The position numbers and the translations under genes are program-made. Of a DNA stretch of 64,000 nucleotides, positions 21,231-31,839 are shown piece by piece. Positions within the stretch are counted from its first letter, which is position 1. Each line of letters starts with the position of its first letter. The notes beneath the pieces are model-generated. The model had not been told where the DNA came from and made no database searches. It worked only from the letters and a program-made list of their open reading frames with translations. This DNA is from Aedes albopictus (Eukaryota; Arthropoda; Insecta; Diptera; Culicidae): positions 252,114,733-252,178,732 of the forward strand of contig NC_085137.1 in NCBI RefSeq assembly GCF_035046485.1. The letters are read 5' to 3'.

Positions 21231-22888
21231 CGGATGATGAGGTAGGAAACACCGTTGGTGGGTTCTTGATCCTCTTCGACTCTCCGCATGTGACCCAACT
21301 GCAGATATTCCTCCATGAAGTCGACGTATTGTTTCCGAAGGTTTGCGTCCCTTATAAGCCTCCGTTCGGTACCTAGAAAACGTCGGAATGCGATCTCCTT
21401 AGATTCGCCCAACCGAGATATGACGTTTTCATCCTTGGGAAGTGCTACGGAATAACGACCGTCCGCCCCTCGCTGTACGGTACTCGAAAAGTTAGCTTCA
21501 CAGCGAGTTTCTTCAGGGGAATAATTCGTAGAGTCCACCTCCTCCATGGACCAGAACCGGGTGAGTAGATCCTCCAAATGATCCGAAGTGGAGACATTAC
21601 AGTTGATCTGCAAACCTTGAAGACCTTCGTCGAATCCTCCACTGATTATCCAACCAAAAACGGAGTCGTGTAAGGACGGAAGTCGCTCTCCAAGCGAAAT
21701 CTTTCTACCAGTGTCGAAGAAGTCGAAAAACGATTCTATACCAAGAACGAGATCAACTCCTGACGAAACGCAGAACGACGGATCAGCAAGTTCGATTCCC
21801 TTCGGTATGGTCCAGCCGGAGATGTTGATGTTAGCCGTGGGGAGATTGGCTGTTACCTTCGGAAGCACCAGGAAACCCATCTGGCGCGCGAACTCCGACA
21901 GCCGGGAACGGATCGTGACTACAATCCTTTGGTTGACCTTGGTTGCTGCCTGCCCAATGCCAAGAACCGAAATATCCACCTTGCTACGAGAAACCTTCAT
22001 GCGCTGGCTGAGGCGCTCGGTGATGAAGTTACTCTCCAACCCAGAATCGAGAAGAGCACGAGCTGGGACCCTATTGCCGTTATTATCCTCAACAACGACA
22101 ACTGCGGTTGCTAACAAAACCTTTGACGAGCATTGGTGAACTGTGCCTGCCACCAAGCTGTCAGTAGCTGCCAAGTTAGCTACTTGTAGAGTGGGATTGG
22201 ATGCCGATTGAGTGGAATTACTCGAGGATTGTGGCGCTTCCTTGGCCACATTGCTGGTTTTGGCTGGTGCCTTCGGATTAGAATCCCTTTCTGGTCTGAA
22301 ACAAACCAGCGTGTGATGCCGACCCTTGCAATTCCTGCAGGAATACTTCGACTTGCATTCCTTGGCTTGATGACCCTGTCTGAAGCAGTTCCTGCACAAC
22401 GAATGCGACCGCAACAACGAATCCTTATCCGTCACTGACATTCGTTGAAAGGTGCTGCACTGGAAAAGCGGATGATTACCAGTACAGGCAAAACAGCTTC
22501 CAGATTGAATGGTGTTGAAGCTGTTCTTCACTACAGGGTTCCGTTGCTTGGATGGAGGTTGGTTGAATGATTTGGTAGCCTCTGCAGTCTTGGATGGTAG
22601 GGATTCCAAAATGCGAACCCGGCGCTGCAGAAATTCGACGAGTTCCTTCAGCGTGTCCTGGTCCTTAATGGAAGAGAACTCTTCCCAGCTACGACGAGTG
22701 GCTGGATCCAAACGAGACGTCAACAAGTTCACGAGTAGGAGGTCCTTGTAGTCACCCGGTTGAACAACCTGGTCTAACGTTTGCACGATCTTCTCAAAAC
22801 TTTCCACTAAGCCGTGCAACTCGGAGGCGGATTCCTTGGGGAGAACGGGCAACTTAAGGAGGGATTGGATTTGCCGCTTCTTCAACAC
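21149..22888 (-). pseudogene. BEL gag C-terminus, zinc knuckles, protease and start of RT region
   Basis: This is the middle piece of the polyprotein. Residues about 130-200 contain CFACTGNHPLFQC, CRNCFRQGHQAKEC and CRNCKGRHHTLVC, nucleocapsid-type zinc knuckles that bind RNA. ALLDSGLESNFI near 280 is the aspartic-protease DSG site. The long segment that follows, with VFGWIISG near 410, links protease to RT as in other BEL elements (DUF1758/peptidase A17-like). The last ~25 residues are out of frame relative to RT, because a frameshift lies near 21240. The N-terminus is detached from gag by the 22908-23027 duplication. Confidence 0.9.
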
Positions 22889-22907
22889 CTTGCTGTTGTT
22901 ATACCGT

Positions 22908-23027
22908 TATGTTATATCATCTCGCGGGATAATTTGGTCAACATTCCCCACGCGATCTGATAATTTATATGTTATATCATCTCGCGGGATAATTTGGTCA
23001 ACATTCCCCACGCGATCTGATAATTTG
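22908..23027. repeat. 60-bp tandem duplication inside BEL gag
   Basis: Bases 22908-22967 and 22968-23027 are near-identical copies. On the minus strand each copy carries SREMI followed by TAA, so the gag frame stops. A further short insertion of about 11 bp at the downstream edge shifts the frame. Confidence 0.9.
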
Positions 23028-23613
23028 CAGCCGTAATTTGAAGAGAATCAATCAAGGTCTTCGGTTCCCCTTGTAGACAGCCCTTCAAGTAATGAAACTT
23101 CTCTACGTCAGGCAAATCTGTCTTCCAATGGATCAGGGAAGTAAACAGATCCCGAAAACTTAACCATTCATCAATTTCCCCGTTAAATGCTTGGAGCTTA
23201 ATCTGCGGAAGGCGGACATGTTCGAGTGTGGCTGGCACCGGAGGATCTCCACGAATGGATTGATTTAAATTAGCTGGTTCCTGCCTAATCCTAGCCTGAT
23301 CAGTTAAATTAGACTTAACCTCATAGTAACGGTCACTAAACTCTTGCCTCTGCTTATCGAGTAGATCACCGTCCTCGTCATCATCGTCGAAATCTTCATG
23401 GGATTGGATTTCAACGAGAGTTGCACCATAACTTTCCCACAAGTCGTCGATTTTCTCCAACCGAAGGAGAATTTGGGTTGCTGAAGTAGATTCTTGGATT
23501 TTCTCGGAGAACCGACGAATATCGTTGAAGGCTGCTTCAATCTGCTTCAGTTTGGTCATCAACAACTTCAAACTCGATGGCTTCTTGACGGATGACTTCT
23601 TGGTTGGAGCCAT
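22972..23613 (-). pseudogene. BEL gag, N-terminal part
   Basis: The ATG at 23611-23613 starts MAPTKKSSVKKPSSLK, a basic N-terminus. A helical LLMTKLKQIEAAF region, an acidic DDDDEDGD patch near residue 80, and LPQIKLQAFNGEIDEWLSFRD near 145 follow; the last is the hallmark of the BEL gag capsid-like domain (DUF1759). Gag assembles the particle around element RNA. The protein ends prematurely in the 60-bp duplication. The ATG is preferred because upstream minus-strand sequence is the repetitive leader, with stops in this frame. Confidence 0.92.
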
Positions 23614-25091
23614 CTCTCCTCAATGCAGCGGTAGTAGTGCGAGACGAAAAGAGAGGTGATGTAGTATTCCGTGGAGTCCGTGTGCTTCGGCGGACACACA
23701 CTATTCAAAATTAACTGACCTCCACAACAGACGACTTCGCAAATCAAAAGGATGTTCAACGATACCAGATGGTTTAACTTCAGCGGTGCAGTTCTCAGGA
23801 TTGATGGAAAGTGATTCTCATTGGCAGGAATGACGAACGAAGAGGAAAGGAAACCAGCATGTAGAAATCTAAATTTCGTCCAGTCTCGACTGGACATATA
23901 CTGTGGAGCTCACCTGGAGGAACCTGCACTGCAGTCCAATCGGTCGAAAAACGCCAAAATTAAACTTCAAACACAACAGCAGGCAAGTTCAGGTTCAAAT
24001 TCTCCAGTCGTTAAAACTCCATTCGATTTACGGTATGGGATGGGGAAGAAGGGAAAATCCAAATGTAGCATCAAATGTATTCGGCTTCGGCCGGGCATAT
24101 ACTGCGGTCAACTCACCCAGAGAAACCAACAGCTACACGATACCCGGCAAATCCAATAATGCAGTTAAATCATTCAAAATTGTTCAAATTCACTTTAATT
24201 GTCGGCAGTCAAGGATCCGTCCACAATTATCGAAGAGGATAAAAACTCAATTAAAATGTGTATTTCTGCGGCCCAAGCTTCGGCAGACATATAGCTAGTT
24301 CTAGCACTAACCTGGACAAACATATGATGGCGCGTCCTCTTCTTGTGGATTTCCTCGAGTCTACGTTGCTCAATTAGTTGCAAACCAGAGCCGAACGATT
24401 TATGCAACGCAGGTGATGATCCGTGATCCAGCGTAGATAATGGTTCACAGTGATGTTTACTAGCGACACACTGGTCTACTTCAAGATGAGTTTAACTTGA
24501 CTGGGATGCTGATGCCACGAAGCGCATGCGGGGTGATGACCGTTGATTGCACAGTTGTGTTGATGCCGTCGTAGTGTAGAACGAAACCATAGAATTCCTT
24601 GGATGGCTTAGTGACCCTCACGGGACCGGTTTTTCATCAATGGTCCAATTTCGTGGTCGAAGAGCGAGATATCCAGAGAAAGTGGTCGAAAAGTTGTGTT
24701 AGAATCACGGTATGTGAAGCTTCGGTAGGACATACACTAAGGTATATTTACCTGGAGAAACAGGAATCCGATCCGGGAATAGTGTCCAGTCCAAACCGAA
24801 AGCTGTTCCAAAGTTTCCAAAATGTCCTGAAGTCCAAAGGCAGTGTGCGGATTCCAAATGGCGCTTAACCAAGCGGCGCGTAATTCCTTGACAAAGGTCC
24901 CTTGGCGATGGCGATTATACAATTATCACTCGCTAATTATCCCGCGAGATGATGGCGACACTCCTTTCTTCAGTGGGGTACAATGGAATAATTTATGGTG
25001 TGTGGCTGTTTTCGTCGTCCTGTGGCGCCAATCGAGCATTCGGTCCAAACCTTGGCACGGTCCTCAGGTATCCGGCTCGAAGGACCAATTA
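23614..25091 (-). other. BEL 5' leader with four repeated splice-donor-like cassettes
   Basis: This is an untranslated leader of about 1.5 kb between the 5' LTR and gag. On the minus strand a cassette recurs at about 24770-24725, 24335-24285, 24125-24080 and 23925-23880. Each has a TCCAG/GTRA-like donor sequence followed by TATATGTCC and, in three copies, CCGAAGC. The three gag-proximal copies lie about 200 bp apart. The bases adjoining the 5' LTR, TTGGTCCTTCGAGCC on the minus strand, occupy the primer-binding-site position; the matching tRNA is not identified. Confidence 0.7.
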
Positions 25092-25645
25092 TGTAGGATT
25101 GAAGGATACCTGAACCGGAGGATAGCTCTGGGTTGATTGTTGGGTGACTCGATGGGCAATTGGTGGCTGCTTCACGATAGGTTTCTTCCACGCAAATCAC
25201 AACGCACGACACTTCATTGAAACTAACAATTTAATACAAACACAACTCTATACTCTACATTTATTTACGTAATTCTAACACAAATTCTTAAACTAATAAC
25301 AGGGTCACGCAGGACCGTCTTCGACCGAGGGTTACTTCTCACTGATTTAAAATTCTCATCTAACCAGCCAAATCACCTATAAACAGTCCATGGTGAATAT
25401 AAACTACTACCTGAAAACCCGAAACCAAAATTCTCCCGCTCCGTATCATCGCACATGATCATTCTTCGACTGTCTTCTATCTGCATCGATGACGTCACCA
25501 CAGGCATGATCGAAAGCGAAAGTGATCTGCGTTGGATATAGCTGTAGCCGGTGATACAGAAATCGACAGAACAAAGACCAGGCTGCTTGAACGTTCGCTA
25601 CCGTATTTTTGCAGATCAGAGTTGTTAGGGTGGTCCTCACAGACA
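25092..25645 (-). repeat. BEL 5' LTR
   Basis: TG...CA-ended partner of 17582-18135. It should contain the element promoter and polyadenylation signals; I did not locate a convincing TATA box. Confidence 0.93.
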
Positions 25646-25650
25646 CATGA
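25646..25650. repeat. 5-bp target-site duplication, right copy (BEL)
   Basis: CATGA, exact match to 17577-17581. Confidence 0.8.
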
Positions 25651-25743
25651 TTTAAACATAATATGGGTACAAATACGATTATAGTACTGTACTACAACGT
25701 CTTTTTTAAAGTTTATTCTCAAAGATATTTTCTGTGTTACTTG

Positions 25744-27262
25744 GGCCGTCCCCTATGGCCAAATCGGCCATAGCGAGGTCGCCCCGGTGACGAACGACGA
25801 ATTCATTGCAATAGCGAAGTCGCTTAAGTTGAACAAGGCTTCGGGTCTGGACGGTATCCTAACATAAGCCATTAAGACGGCCATCGAGGCTAGCCCTGGC
25901 GTCTTCAAAATGGCTGTGCAGATATTCAGAGGCTGCACGCTATGTTCAACCGCTAGAACCGTATTTTTGGACTTCTAGATTCAGAATATGTGCGATTTAA
26001 AATCATCCATCTTGGGTTTTTTTTTCCATACATTTTTGTATGGGATGAAATTGACCTTAAAATGACTTTTTTCGACATTTGTATGGGAAAATAGGAAAAA
26101 AATAAAAAACATCAAAAAACCCAAGATGAAATATTTTAAATCGCACAGATTCTGAAACTAGAGGTTCAAACCTACGATTCTATGGAATAACATTTGAGGT
26201 ACATTCACTTTTCATAATACTTCCCTTTGGACATAGCGTGGGCTGTGCAGATTGAAAAGACAACGATTGGTTCTACTGCCCAAACCCAGGAAGCTACCTC
26301 GCGACCCGTCGGCATACAGACCTATCTGTCTTCAGGACACCGCCGGGAAACTGTTTCAATGGATCATTCTGTCGAACCTGATGGTCTATACCGAGAAACC
26401 CCATGACTCTGGCCTCTCCGGTAACCAGTTCGGATTCCGGAAGGGTCGTTCGACGGTGGACGCTATTAGTGCTTTAACCAAAACGGCCGAGATAGCGACG
26501 ATAGCGCTCCAAAAGAAGCGAAAGGGAATCCGATATTGAGCGGCCGTCACGCCGGACGTAAAAATTGCGTTCAACGGCGTCAGCTGGGCCGCCATCGAGT
26601 GCGCCGCATACCTTCTAGGAGTCCCGGTTAACCTTGGATGAAGGGCTTGTTCCAGAATAGAGTGCCAATCTATGACACCGAGGAAGGCGAGAGGAGCTAC
26701 AACATCACCGCGTGGGTACCTCAGAGCAAGGTTTATGGAATATATAGGTTGTCTGACTCCCGGTTTTGCCCCAGCGACAATCTTGGATTTCCGATGAAGT
26801 AGGATTTCAGGTGTGGAAGGTTTTCACTTCCGCAAGAAAGCTTTTTCATCGGGAAATCCTACGCCAGCCCCTTCACCCCCTGCCTCCTTCCCTTCTTCCG
26901 CTACTCCACCAGGAAGCTCCTCCACCACCCCTCGCCTATTCCCCCTCCCCCCGCACCCGTCTCGCCCTTACATTGGCCCATCTCAAAGATCAAAGATAAT
27001 GTCAAATAGCTCGGCAATAGTCTCGAGTAAGCGTAAGCTGCTCGCGACAGTAGCGGTCTCCATACTACGGTATGGCACCGCTGCATGGTTGAAGGCGGTA
27101 GTGGTCAATCGAATCATGAAGCGATTCGATACCTATTTCAATGAATATTTTGGATGCTCCCTAACGTCCAACTATGACTTGGTATGGTGGACCCCAGTTT
27201 CGCTCCTAGCGTTGTGGAACGTTGTTGAAAAGCACTTTCAATGCAGAAACAATGACTGAGAG
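25744..27262 (+). pseudogene. R1-clade element, decayed copy, 3' piece
   Basis: This resumes the copy begun at 16190. LNKASGLDG near 25830 corresponds to GKAPGPDG of the intact R1. After a MITE, the frame 26252-26539 reads LVLLPKPRKLPRDPSAYRPICLQDTAGK and NQFGFRKGRSTVDAISALTKTAE. Near 26690-26720 a degraded motif-B region follows, then a C/T-rich insertion, and MSNSSAIVSSKRKLLATVAVSILRYGTAAW from 27000. The catalytic FADD block is missing, so it is dead. Confidence 0.85.
25954..26182. mobile_element. Short hairpin MITE inside the R1 copy
   Basis: The two ends are inverted over about 75 bp with few mismatches. Both arms contain TTCAGAAT-TGTGCGATTTAAAAT and CATCTTGGGTTTTTT. The termini read TAGAACCGTA and TACGATTCTA. 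A small central part contains a ttgtatggga palindromic word. It interrupts the R1 frame. Confidence 0.75.
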
Positions 27263-28017
27263 GCACCATTAAAGCTAGGTCGTAATGTCAAAAACAAAAC
27301 AAAGAGCTGAAAGGATCATCTTGTTAAACAGCAACAATTAACACAGTAATCCTACGCATTTTCAGTCAAGTTGACGATCAATTAGCCCCCATCTCAGAAA
27401 GAAATTAATTCATCAGTTTTATCACATACACGGATTACCAATCCCATGCGCTTGTTTTGTTCTCCGATTTAGTCGAATTCGTCAAGTCGTTAATATCCTT
27501 CTTAACAGCAATGTGGCCATGTGTCGGGTGCCCTAAAATAAGACATTTCAGCACATAATCGCACAATTTATGGCCGTCGTCCAACCATCATCTCTCCACA
27601 CGCGGCGGCGGACGGCTACGGTGGCATCGTTTTCTTCTCTACGCCAAGAGTTTTCACCATACAGGGGATGAGGGGATGAAAACACCCGCCTAAGAAGGAT
27701 CTGCCAGAAAAGTATTAGCATAGTTGTGTGAACGGGTGCGGATGGCGCCGCCGGCCGTCGTCATACGTGTGCGAGGACGACGACGACGTTTTGGATTGGA
27801 AGTGTGTTGGTGAAGTTTTGCTGCATTATTTATTCGTCGACCTCCCCGGCCTCGTTCCCATCGATGCTGGCTGCGGTTCTCGCTCAACTTGTGGAGTATT
27901 TCTTGAGACTGCTCGGCAGTCGAGAGCTTTCACGGTTGAGAAGATTCCGTTGGTAAACATATTTATTAGAATTCGGGGCTTAGAACTTTCCGGTTGTATT
28001 TATGCCTTATTTAAGAA
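27263..28017. other. Unassigned
   Basis: A GC-rich block at about 27595-27900 (CGCCGCCGG, GACGACGACGACG) stands out against AT-rich flanks. It holds a 127-codon frame from 27728 with no recognised domain. It could be a host exon or promoter-proximal sequence, but there is no support beyond composition. Confidence 0.3.
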
Positions 28018-28130
28018 ATCTTCTTCTTCGTTTTGGAGTAACGTCCTCACTGGGACTAAGCCAATTCCTCAGCTTCCAGAGTTTTTAACGAAGAGCTTTT
28101 TGTACCAATGACCATTGGGCATGTGATAAG
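28018..28130 (-). mobile_element. Feilai-like SINE, 3' fragment
   Basis: TTCTTCTTCG, then AGTAACGTCCTCACTGGGAC and the following bases match the body of the full SINE at 58526-58780. The triplet run is the 3' tail when read on the minus strand. The tRNA-related head is missing. Confidence 0.65.
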
Positions 28131-29164
28131 GTATTGACAAATGACGAAAATATAAACAATTTCATATCACTGAGATGGACTTTTACATTTATAGGGTAGC
28201 GAACCACTTGGGCAGCGGTCGGTATTTTGGGGACCATTCGCTATAACTGAGTAAATTCCAAACCGATTCACTTGAAGTTTTGTACACGGCTAGACGTATC
28301 TCATCGCGTTGTGCCAATTGGTTCAGAATTGGCTGAGTAATAACAGAAAAGTGCCCAAAATAGGACCCCTGCCGAGATGGTTCCACTTCCCTAGTGTTGA
28401 TCCACGTTTGCCTGAGCCAAGGGCTGAAAGTCTCTATGATAAAGGTAAAACAAACAACGTTTGCCTTTTTTTTAATGATTGATGGAATCTTGGTTATGGC
28501 ATACGCTGTATGGTACAGGTATGTCGTCACTATATTAAAGTTATAACTATATCTGGAGGAATACCAGAAGCAGTTCCTGAACAAACCCCCCAAATAAACT
28601 ACTGAATGAAAGCCGGAATCATCCTCAGAAAAAGTCCATGCATTTCCTATAAAAGTCCAGAAATTTCCTATTTGGACGTACACCAAAGCAGCTAGCCCAT
28701 TCGTTCTTCTTTATCGTTCAATTTTCAACTTCGCCAGAATCACTTATCGAACAGACACCTTCAATTCACACCGCACAAAAGCTCTATGACACTTCAAAGT
28801 TGAATAAAATTGTTGAAGAATGCAGCATAAGCTGCTCAATTATTGAAATAAATTCCTTTTTTTGCTTGTAAATTTTAAACAAACAGCTGACTTCGTCCCA
28901 GGAAAGATGCAGTTAAGTGTGTACATGGATTTTCTACATACGAAACATCGTATTTCACAACCACAGATAAAGATTTCCTCGTTTCACTGTGGTGGTGTTT
29001 CAAAATCTTTTTTAATTTTTATTCTTCAATCACTTAACCAAATTTATAGCTCTTTTGTCCACCAGTGCACTGCGTGAGTGATTCCAATTGGAAGCTGTAT
29101 TTACACTTTGTACAGCGCCTAAATGTATTCTATTCCAATTCTACTATATCCAACTGCTTGCCGT
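28131..29164. other. Unassigned
   Basis: No recognised gene. A 165-codon frame on the minus strand (28189-28686) has no motif I know. Confidence 0.35.
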
Positions 29165-29452
29165 TGCGCTACTTTCACTTTCTACCCTATCATGGTAGAA
29201 TGATGTGCACGAGGACGTTGATGTGTGGCTGCTGGTTGTTCCTGTTTCCAGTCCGATTGAGGGTCCATTATGGGTTGCCGTTCGCCGATGTCCAAGTATC
29301 CGGGTTCATTTGAGCCATGGGCTCAGAAGTGGGTCAATGTCAGCTGCTCTCAGGGGGAAAGAGCAACTGACGAAAGTGCCGGGGCTGGGTTTGAATCCAT
29401 GATCATATGCTTATGAAGCAAAAGTGTGAACAATTGCGCCACGGGCCGCGGC
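29165..29452 (-). mobile_element. tRNA-derived SINE with a Met-like head
   Basis: On the minus strand, from about 29452, the sequence reads GGCCCGTGGCGCAATTG (A-box-like). An anticodon loop TTCATAA, i.e. CAT, and a GGATTCAAACCC B-box follow at the expected spacing. A tRNA-unrelated body comes next. The 3' boundary is not clear. Confidence 0.6.
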
Positions 29453-30039
29453 TTTCAATATTTTGTGGGTAAAAATATTAACTGCAATATTTAAGTTGTT
29501 ACTGTAAAGCAACATCTATCTCAATTAAAAGCTTCCGCTCGAAAATTCTTCGAACACATGATTTGATTTGGAATGCGAAGAATTTGACTGTTTTTTGCCT
29601 TTCTCGTACACCAAAGTGTACTGAAAAACTATATGTTCACTCAAATAACGGATTGTCGATAGGAGGCTCGGAAGGTCCAGCCACTTATACCAATCAACTC
29701 AGTTTGACGAATTGAGATGATGTCTGTATGTGTGTATGTATGTATGTATGTCTGTGCGCAAAATAAGTTCACTCACTTCCCATTGGCCGATTTTTCAGAT
29801 TATAGCTCGATTCGAAACGGAATTTTACCGCATTATTTACTATTAAAAATGATCCGGATCGGTTAAGGCGTTCCGGAGTTATGAAAATTGTCGATTTTAG
29901 CGATATGTAATAAATGGATGCTGCCTAGTATATAAAACTGAACCAAGTCCTATCATGGGACACAACACACTGCGGCGATTTCTGTAGTCTTTGGCATGGT
30001 TGACGAACTTTGTGCGGAAATCAACGCTAGAGACCAGAA
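29453..30039. other. Dispersed-repeat-like sequence with a (GTAT)n tract
   Basis: A TTTTTGCCTTTCTCGTACAC start near 29593 and a TGTATGTATGTATGT run near 29730-29750 look like a repetitive element, but no ends or coding sequence are visible. Confidence 0.4.
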
Positions 30040-30121
30040 ATTCCACGATATCGGCCCAAAATTCAAGATGGCAGCCTAATACTGAAGATGGCGGCTGTTG
30101 AATAGAGTTTTGAGCTCTAAA

Positions 30122-30125
<4 letters not shown>

Positions 30126-30202
<77 letters not shown>
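30126..30202. repeat. (AT)n microsatellite
   Basis: About 38 uninterrupted AT copies. A shorter AT run resumes at about 30643 on the other side of the MITE, suggesting the MITE inserted into one AT tract. Confidence 0.95.
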
Positions 30203-30205
<3 letters not shown>

Positions 30206-30642
30206 TCGGACTCGATTATCCGGTGGTTCAATTAACCGGGGGCCCGATTATCCGGGGCTCGATTATCCGGAAAAAATGGCTCGAATATCCGGGGATCAAA
30301 TAATTTTTCGTTTTGTTTGTACAATTTAAGATGGTAATATGCTAAAAGATGTAGCAAATGTCAAATACAACACCCATAAATCAGATTCAGCCTATTTGAG
30401 AATTATTTTTATTATGCAGATTTTTCGGCTAAATTTTCATTCTCAATAAATTTGGTTATATTCATGTCTGCCGTTGAGTTTAAGGACTATAACATCATAC
30501 AAGCTTGCTTCTATGTTTATCGAACTGTTTTTGATTGATAAATCTTAAAAATAAAATAAAAAAAGTTTGGCTCGATTATCCGGAAATTCGATTATCCGGG
30601 GAGAATTTTTTTCGGAGTCACCCGGATAATCGAGTCCGACCT
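30203..30642. mobile_element. MITE with AGGTCGGACTCGATTATCCGG termini inserted in an AT tract
   Basis: Both ends show AGGTCGGACTCGATTATCC in inverted orientation, followed by repeated subterminal CGATTATCCGG words (four on the left, two on the right). It is 440 bp with no transposase. Insertion in (TA)n is consistent with a TA target, as in Tc1/mariner/pogo-type elements, but the TSD is unresolvable there. Confidence 0.78.
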
Positions 30643-31620
30643 GTATATATATATATATATAAATATAAATATAAGTCCAAAAACAGTGATCAGAATATCT
30701 AAGATGGCAATATAAAACCCAAGATGGCGACTTAAAATTCAAGATGGGGGCTATTTAATGGTATTTTATTTGAAACCATGCAATAGAGGTGTATTTGGTA
30801 TGGGGAAGATGTCTGGAGTCCAAAAATGGCGACTAGAATATCCAAGAAGACGGTCTAAATTCAAGATGGCTGCTGCAGATTCAAGATAGCGGCTGTTTAA
30901 TGGTGTTTTAGGTTCTTAAACTATGTAGTATGACTATATTTCAAGCCTAACTTTACCAAAAACTGTATCTAACAAAATTCACGAACGAAGAAAATCGAAG
31001 GGGAAGTTCGCTGTTCCCATAGCAACTCATACATTGAGCATTTCAGAAACGTGAAAAATCCGGGTACTTTTTTCACAAATCATCCCCAAAGGTGAGTGAT
31101 ACAAGTAGTTCTTCAATCAATTCAGCGCCTCTTGTGAAAATCTCTTTTTTGTTTACATATGTTACATACTGTGTTTAGTAAAGTTAGGCTTGATTTGATA
31201 TATGGAAGATGCTCGACTAGATGCTCGGAGTTCAAAAATGTTGACCAGAATATCCAAGATGGCATCTCACAATTCAATATGGCGTCTCTTAATTCAAGAT
31301 GGTGGCTGTTTAATGGAGTTTCAGGCTCTAAAATCATGACCTAGCAACAAAGTTTGAAAGTAAAGGTGAAATACGTACATTTTACATACGCCTAATGGAG
31401 GCATGTATGCATAAGGTCTCCACTTTATCATCTTATGAAACATCTTATACGATGATTAGTTGTCTGAGGAAATATAAGTATATTTGTCGACCTGAATATC
31501 CAAAATGGCGGATGTTTAATGGAGTTTGAGGCTCTTGAATTTTTCAACATGGGTATATCTGGTGTGAAAAAGTAGTCTGGAGTACATGACAACCAGAATA
31601 TCCAAGATAACGGACTAAAT

Positions 31621-31839
31621 CATTTTTAAATATCCTTTATTTATTTTGTTTCGTAAGTTCACGTAGTTTGGTATTTCTAAACCGACCCCATGATTCCCCG
31701 GGAAAAATTCTCGAACCATGTGTCCAATTGCATTTTTTATTCCAAATATTCAATCGAATACCATAACCGTACATTTTACTTTTTTTTATCGGTCCAGAAA
31801 CAACAGAGAATAGTTTTTGATATTTTAACGTCACAAATA
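31621..31839. other. AT-rich spacer before the long-TIR MITE
   Basis: No feature recognised. Confidence 0.4.

Larger units (their letters stand above)
17582..25645 (-). mobile_element. Complete BEL/Pao LTR retrotransposon
   Basis: This 8,064-bp unit has 554-bp LTRs at both ends, TG...CA termini and a 5-bp TSD. Read on the minus strand, the order is 5' LTR, long repeated leader, gag, protease, RT, RNase H, integrase and 3' LTR, which is the BEL/Pao order. The LTRs differ at only a couple of positions by eye, implying a recent insertion. The coding region is nonetheless broken by a tandem duplication in gag, a frameshift before RT and a stop codon in integrase, so this copy is not autonomous as it stands. 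Some of these could be sequencing errors. Confidence 0.95.
30040..31620 (+). repeat. Repeat field of AAGATGGCGGC units
   Basis: At least five diverged copies of a unit reading roughly CAAGATGGCGGCTGTTTAAT followed by GGAGTTTTAGGCTCT lie at about 30075, 30735, 30875, 31290 and 31505. They often follow AGAATATCCAAGATGGC. An (AT)n tract and a MITE interrupt the field. Confidence 0.75.

Noticed and set aside
17582..25645. An endogenous retrovirus with envelope
   Set aside because: The order gag, protease, RT, RNase H, integrase fills the space between leader and 3' LTR and no envelope-like frame remains.
27728..28111. A host gene in the GC-rich block
   Set aside because: The 127-codon frame has no recognised domain and its 3' half overlaps the SINE fragment at 28018-28130.
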